Source: Burkholderiales bacterium PBB2 (GTDB lineage Bacteria; Pseudomonadota; Gammaproteobacteria; Burkholderiales; Burkholderiaceae_C). Taken from it: DNA of 64,000 nt. Location: NCBI GenBank assembly GCA_002255955.1, contig NKIM01000016.1, positions 1 to 64,000 on the forward strand. The letters are read 5' to 3'. Of the stretch, positions 60,896-64,000 are shown one piece after another. Under the pieces are notes generated by a model, which saw nothing but the letters and a program-made list of their open reading frames with translations, did not search any database and was not told the origin of the DNA. The translations under genes and the position numbers were made by a program. Each line of letters begins with the position of its first letter. The first letter of the stretch is position 1.

Positions 60896-60930
60896 CTTGG
60901 TCTGTTACCAAACGTAGGGAGTGTCACCAG

Positions 60931-61755
60931 ATGTTGTCTTTGAAGAACACGAGAACACAGCACGCGACCCGCTCGGGCGTGCTCATCGCTCTGGCCCTGG
61001 CACTGGCGGCCTGCGGCAAGCAAGGCGCGACCTTGGGCGAGGGCAGCTCGGAGATCACCGGTTCGGCCGGCGCCGCCGGTGCGCACAAGGCCAGCCGCGA
61101 ATTGATGAAGTGCGATGCGCCCGTGGCCACGCTGGCCCTGGTGGAAAACAGCAATGGCTACACCGTGTCCAGCAGCTACAACCTGCCCAGCTCACCCGTG
61201 CCGCTGATCCGCCTGTTGGCCCAGCAAAGCGGCTGCTTCCGCGTGGTGGACCGCGCGGCCGGCCTGAAAGCCACCATCAAGGAGCAAGAGCTCAAGGACG
61301 CCGGCATCCTGCGCCAACAGGGCAGCACGGTGCACAAAGGCAAGGGCTATGAGGCCCAGTACAGCCTGACGCCCAGCCTGAGCTTCAGTGAGCAGAACGC
61401 CGGCCGCGAGGTCGGTGGCCTGATGGCGCAGATCCCGGTGCTGAACAAGTTTGTCGCAGCGGCCGAGCAGGTCAAGCTCAAGGAGGCCCAGGTCGCCCTG
61501 CTGCTGACCGACAACGAAACCACCGAACAGATCGCCGCCGCCACCGGCTCGGTGCGCGTCACCGACCTCGGCATGGGCGGCCTGGTGGTGGGCAAGCTGG
61601 GCGGTGCCGGCGGCGCCGGCTGGGCCAACAGCAACGAAGGCAAGGTGATTGCTGCAGCCTTCCTCGATGCGCACAACAAGCTGGTTGTGCAGGTGCGCGA
61701 GCTGGCCGCCAAGGACCTGCCACCGCCGGTGGCGACCAAGTCCGGCAAGGGCTGA
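60931..61755 (+). CDS. CsgG/HfaB-like lipoprotein
   Basis: A 274-residue probable lipoprotein (signal ALALALAACGK, lipobox LAAC). The body looks like the CsgG family fold: ATLALVENSNGY, then LIRLLAQQSGCFRVVDRAAG (the nucleotide-like beta-alpha motif), LTPSLSFSEQN, and KVIAAAFLDAHNKLVVQVREL at the end. CsgG makes the curli secretion pore; members without the curli operon have unknown roles in the envelope. No curli genes are nearby. The ATG at 60931 follows AGGGAG. The stop codon touches the palindromic repeat at 61755. Confidence 0.78.
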   Translation: MLSLKNTRTQHATRSGVLIALALALAACGKQGATLGEGSSEITGSAGAAGAHKASRELMKCDAPVATLALVENSNGYTVSSSYNLPSSPVPLIRLLAQQSGCFRVVDRAAGLKATIKEQELKDAGILRQQGSTVHKGKGYEAQYSLTPSLSFSEQNAGREVGGLMAQIPVLNKFVAAAEQVKLKEAQVALLLTDNETTEQIAAATGSVRVTDLGMGGLVVGKLGGAGGAGWANSNEGKVIAAAFLDAHNKLVVQVRELAAKDLPPPVATKSGKG

Positions 61756-61897
61756 GAGCTCGTAAATTTTTTACTGCGCGACTGCCATGCGTCGTTGGTC
61801 CGGTGCTCGGAATCCTCACGTACAGGAAGTACGTTCCGGTTCCTGTGCTCCGTCCGCCTAGCCTGACAGCCGCTCGCTACAAAAATTTTCAAGCTCT
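61755..61897. repeat. 143-bp nested palindromic element (REP/MITE-like)
   Basis: The ends are inverted: AGAGCTCGTAAATTTTTTAC at the left and, read on the other strand, AGAGCTTGAAAATTTTTGTA at the right. The centre has a perfect ACGTAC-N5-GTACGT (61818-61834) enclosed by a longer imperfect pairing (GGAATCC with GGTTCC). The whole can fold into one long hairpin. The left end includes the last base of the CsgG-like stop codon. It resembles intergenic palindromic repeats I recall from Burkholderiales; no second copy was seen in this window. Confidence 0.7.
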
Positions 61898-61974
61898 GAG
61901 CACCTGGCCGTGGTGTCATGCCCGGCATGGCCCTCGTCATCTGCAGAGGAGAGGCCCTGGGCTATGCTTCGGCC

Positions 61975-62463
61975 ATGACTGCGATCACCCCCGCTGAACC
62001 CCTGGCGACACGGCCTTTCAAGATCCCGGAATCGGTGCTGGTGGTCATCCACACGCCCGATTTGCAGGTGCTGATGCTGGAGCGGGCCGACCGGCCGGGC
62101 TTCTGGCAATGCGTGACCGGCTCCAAGGACGCGCTGGACGAGCCGATCGCCGAGACCGCGCGCCGAGAGGTGCAGGAAGAAACCGGCATCGAGGCCAGCC
62201 AGGGCCTGCTGCGCGACTGGGGCCTGGCCAATGAGTACGAGATCTACCCCGTCTGGCGCCACCGTTATGCGCCCGGCGTCACGCGCAACACCGAGCATGT
62301 CTTCGGCCTGACCGTGCCGGCCGGCACGCCTGTGCGCCTGGCCCCGCGCGAGCATCTGCAGTACCGCTGGCTGCCTTGGCAGGAGGCGGCCGATCTGTGC
62401 TTCTCGCCGTCCAATGCCGAGGCGGTGCTGCAGTTGCCGAACTTCGTGGCCGCGCTGACATGA
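61975..62463 (+). CDS. nudB: Dihydroneopterin triphosphate diphosphatase (Nudix)
   Basis: A 162-residue Nudix hydrolase of the NudB type, which removes pyrophosphate from dihydroneopterin triphosphate in folate synthesis. It has the family opening FKIPESVLVVIHTPDLQVLM, the substrate stretch GFWQCVTGSKD and the Nudix box ending REVQEETGI; the box has one extra residue between its first glycine and glutamate. The ATG at 61975 is chosen; it lies six bases after a -10-like TATGCT, so the mRNA may be leaderless. Longer in-frame starts at 61918 and 61927 add no family sequence. Its stop overlaps the next gene. Confidence 0.9.
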   Translation: MTAITPAEPLATRPFKIPESVLVVIHTPDLQVLMLERADRPGFWQCVTGSKDALDEPIAETARREVQEETGIEASQGLLRDWGLANEYEIYPVWRHRYAPGVTRNTEHVFGLTVPAGTPVRLAPREHLQYRWLPWQEAADLCFSPSNAEAVLQLPNFVAALT

Positions 62464-63284
62464 AAGGCAATGCCTTCAGCCAGTCGGTGCAGCACGAAAT
62501 CCCGGCGACGTCCTCGGCGTCGGCGGCGCGCCTGCGCGTGGCCACCTACAACATCCACAAGGGCGTGCGCGGCATGGGGCCGCAAAAGCGTCTGGAGATC
62601 CACAACCTGGGCTTGGGCATCGAGGCGCTCGATGCCGACCTGGTGTTCCTGCAAGAGGTGCGGCACTTCCACCACCGTGACGCCAAGCAGTTCGATCACA
62701 CCTGGTTCGGCTGGCCCGATCAGGGCCAGGCCGAGTTTCTGGCGCCCGATGGCTACCAGGTGGCCTACCGCACCAATGCGGTGACCAAGCATGGCGAGCA
62801 TGGCAATGCCTTGCTCTCGCGCTTCCCCATCGGCGATATCGGCCACCACGATGTGTCGGACCACCGCTTCGAGCAGCGGGGCCTGCTCCATGTGCCGGTG
62901 CGTTGGCAGGGCCGCGAGGTGCACACCGTGGTGGCGCATCTGGGCCTGATGCACAGCGGCCGCGTGCGCCAGGTGCAGCGCTTGGCCGAGTTCATCGAGC
63001 ACCATGTGCCGGCCGATGCGGTGTTGCTGGTGGCGGGGGATTTCAACGACTGGGGCGAGCGCCTGGATGCACCCATGCGTGCCCACGGCCTGCAGCGCGC
63101 GGTGGCACCACAGGGGCGATCGCGCTACGCCACCTTTCCATCGCGCCTGCCGTTTTTCTCGCTCGATCGCATCTACACCCGCGGCCTGCGCTGCGTGAGC
63201 ATGCAGGTGCCCAAAGGCCCGGTCTGGGCCCGCATGTCCGATCACCTGCCTCTGCTGGCCGAGCTGGAGTTGGAGGGCGCGTGA
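62460..63284 (+). CDS. Endonuclease/exonuclease/phosphatase family protein (YbhP-like)
   Basis: A 274-residue metal-dependent hydrolase: VATYNIHKGVRG, DLVFLQEVRHFH with the metal-binding glutamate, VVAHLGLMHSGRVRQVQRL, LLVAGDFNDWGERLD and the terminal MSDHLPLLAELEL with the catalytic Asp-His pair. In E. coli ybhP lies next to clsB (ybhO), as here. Nuclease or phospholipid-related activity is possible. The ATG overlaps the nudB stop (ATGA) and its own stop overlaps the next start (GTGA), so the three genes are coupled. Confidence 0.9.
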   Translation: MKGNAFSQSVQHEIPATSSASAARLRVATYNIHKGVRGMGPQKRLEIHNLGLGIEALDADLVFLQEVRHFHHRDAKQFDHTWFGWPDQGQAEFLAPDGYQVAYRTNAVTKHGEHGNALLSRFPIGDIGHHDVSDHRFEQRGLLHVPVRWQGREVHTVVAHLGLMHSGRVRQVQRLAEFIEHHVPADAVLLVAGDFNDWGERLDAPMRAHGLQRAVAPQGRSRYATFPSRLPFFSLDRIYTRGLRCVSMQVPKGPVWARMSDHLPLLAELELEGA

Positions 63285-64000
63285 GCGGCCGTCCTGCTGC
63301 CGACGAGGCCGGAGGCCTCGAGCACGAATCCCTGCTGTCCTGGCACGCCCAGCCCAGCCCCGAGTTCAGCGGCGGCAATCAGCTGCAGCTGCTGCGCGGG
63401 GGCGACGAGCTGTTCCCCTTGCAGACGGCGGCCATCGCCGGTGCCTTGCGCGAGGTCTGGCTGGCCACCTATATCTTTCATGACGACGAGGCCGGCCAGG
63501 CCCTGGTGGCGGCGCTGCGTGCTGCGGCTGCGCGGCGGGTGCGGGTGCGGGTCGTCGTGGATGGCTTTGGCAGCAAGGCTTCGCTGGCCTGGCTGCAGGC
63601 CCAGCTGGAGGGCAGCGGCGTGGCCCTGGCCGTGTTCCGCCCCATCGATCGCTGGTACAGCTGGCTGCAGCCGGGGCAGCTGCGGCGCCTGCATCAGAAG
63701 CTCTGCGTGGTCGATGGCGAGCAGGGCTTTGTCGGTGGCATCAACATCATCGGCGACCGCATGGACCTGAATCACGGCGCCACCGAGCAGCCGCGCCTGG
63801 ACTTTGCCGTGGCCCTGCATGGCCCCGCCGTGCTGCCCATGGAGCAGGCCGCGCGCGCCGTCTGGACCCGGGCCTGGCTGGGCCGCGATTTTGGCGAAGA
63901 GCTGCGCGCCCTGGTGCGCAGCCCCGAGCCGCTGTCCCGCTTGCGGCGCCTGGTTCAGGGCCTGCGCATGCCGCGCCCGCACTGGCTGCGCCGCCGCCAG
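63281..64000 (+). CDS. clsB: Cardiolipin synthase / phospholipase D family, ClsB-like (cut by window edge)
   Basis: The first 240 residues of a phospholipase-D-type enzyme; no stop is reached before the window ends. The first HKD motif is RLHQKLCVVDGEQGFVGGIN with H138, K140 and D145, preceded by QLQLLRGGDELFPLQTAAI and TYIFHDDEAGQALVAALR. The second HKD lies beyond the edge. ClsB makes cardiolipin from phosphatidylglycerol and, in E. coli, is encoded beside ybhP. It starts with GTG inside the upstream stop. Confidence 0.88.
   Translation, partial: MSGRPAADEAGGLEHESLLSWHAQPSPEFSGGNQLQLLRGGDELFPLQTAAIAGALREVWLATYIFHDDEAGQALVAALRAAAARRVRVRVVVDGFGSKASLAWLQAQLEGSGVALAVFRPIDRWYSWLQPGQLRRLHQKLCVVDGEQGFVGGINIIGDRMDLNHGATEQPRLDFAVALHGPAVLPMEQAARAVWTRAWLGRDFGEELRALVRSPEPLSRLRRLVQGLRMPRPHWLRRRQ

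Noticed and set aside
1-64000. tRNA, rRNA, CRISPR arrays, transposases, phage or toxin-antitoxin genes
   Set aside because: None was recognised on either strand when the window was read through; absence of tRNAs could not be confirmed without a covariance search.

Overview
The window reads as chromosomal DNA of a GC-rich betaproteobacterium of the order Burkholderiales. The gene families and gene order fit the Roseateles / Rubrivivax / Leptothrix group best, but the genus is inference. Most of the sequence is plainly GC-rich with dense, often ATGA-overlapping genes. The glycosyltransferase block between about 19.4 and 34.7 kb is visibly poorer in GC. No rRNA, tRNA, CRISPR array, transposase or phage gene was seen.

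Left part (1-13.25 kb). A minus-strand sulfate-assimilation operon (TSUP permease, cysI, DUF934, cysH, cysD, cysN, cobA cut by the window edge) makes sulfide from sulfate and begins the siroheme supply for CysI. It is followed by a DUF1993 protein, a 46-residue basic protein, a membrane EAL phosphodiesterase with a degenerate GGDEF domain, a Tat/lipoprotein FAD oxidoreductase, a DUF971 protein and ubiE.

Centre (13.6-49.8 kb). A 36-kb exopolysaccharide (EPS) locus of the exosortase-B / Methylobacillus eps type. The plus-strand half encodes secretion and chain-length control (epsD, epsE, epsF, epsG), exosortase B, EpsI, a polymerase-like membrane protein, glycosyltransferases, a Wzx flippase, two hexapeptide acetyltransferases, an AsnB-like amidotransferase and a heparinase-fold lyase. 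Then come a minus-strand lyase lipoprotein, a wecB / WecG-family pair, and a plus-strand pair making UDP-glucuronate and UDP-galacturonate. A nine-gene minus-strand operon (epsB, epsL, galE, manC, tviB, rfbB, rfbD, rfbA, rfbC) supplies the initiating transferase, an outer-membrane barrel and sugar nucleotides. Together they suggest an undecaprenyl-linked acidic heteropolysaccharide with rhamnose, uronic and aminouronic acids, acetyl groups and possibly amidated uronates, polymerised outside the inner membrane and exported, with two lyases to trim it.

Right part (49.9-64 kb). ubiJ and ubiB, a 1340-residue propeller sensor kinase, a sodium:solute symporter, then fmdB-like, DUF502, aspS, a CsgG-like lipoprotein, a palindromic repeat, nudB, a YbhP-like hydrolase and a ClsB-like cardiolipin synthase cut by the right edge.

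The most notable structural point is that the EPS locus sits between ubiE and ubiJ-ubiB, genes that are normally neighbours. Other leads are the pair of uronate-lyase-like proteins in a locus rich in uronate donors, a MshEN-like N-terminus on the EpsG kinase, a 143-bp nested palindrome after the CsgG-like gene, and an 11-bp-period repeat in front of the oxidoreductase.
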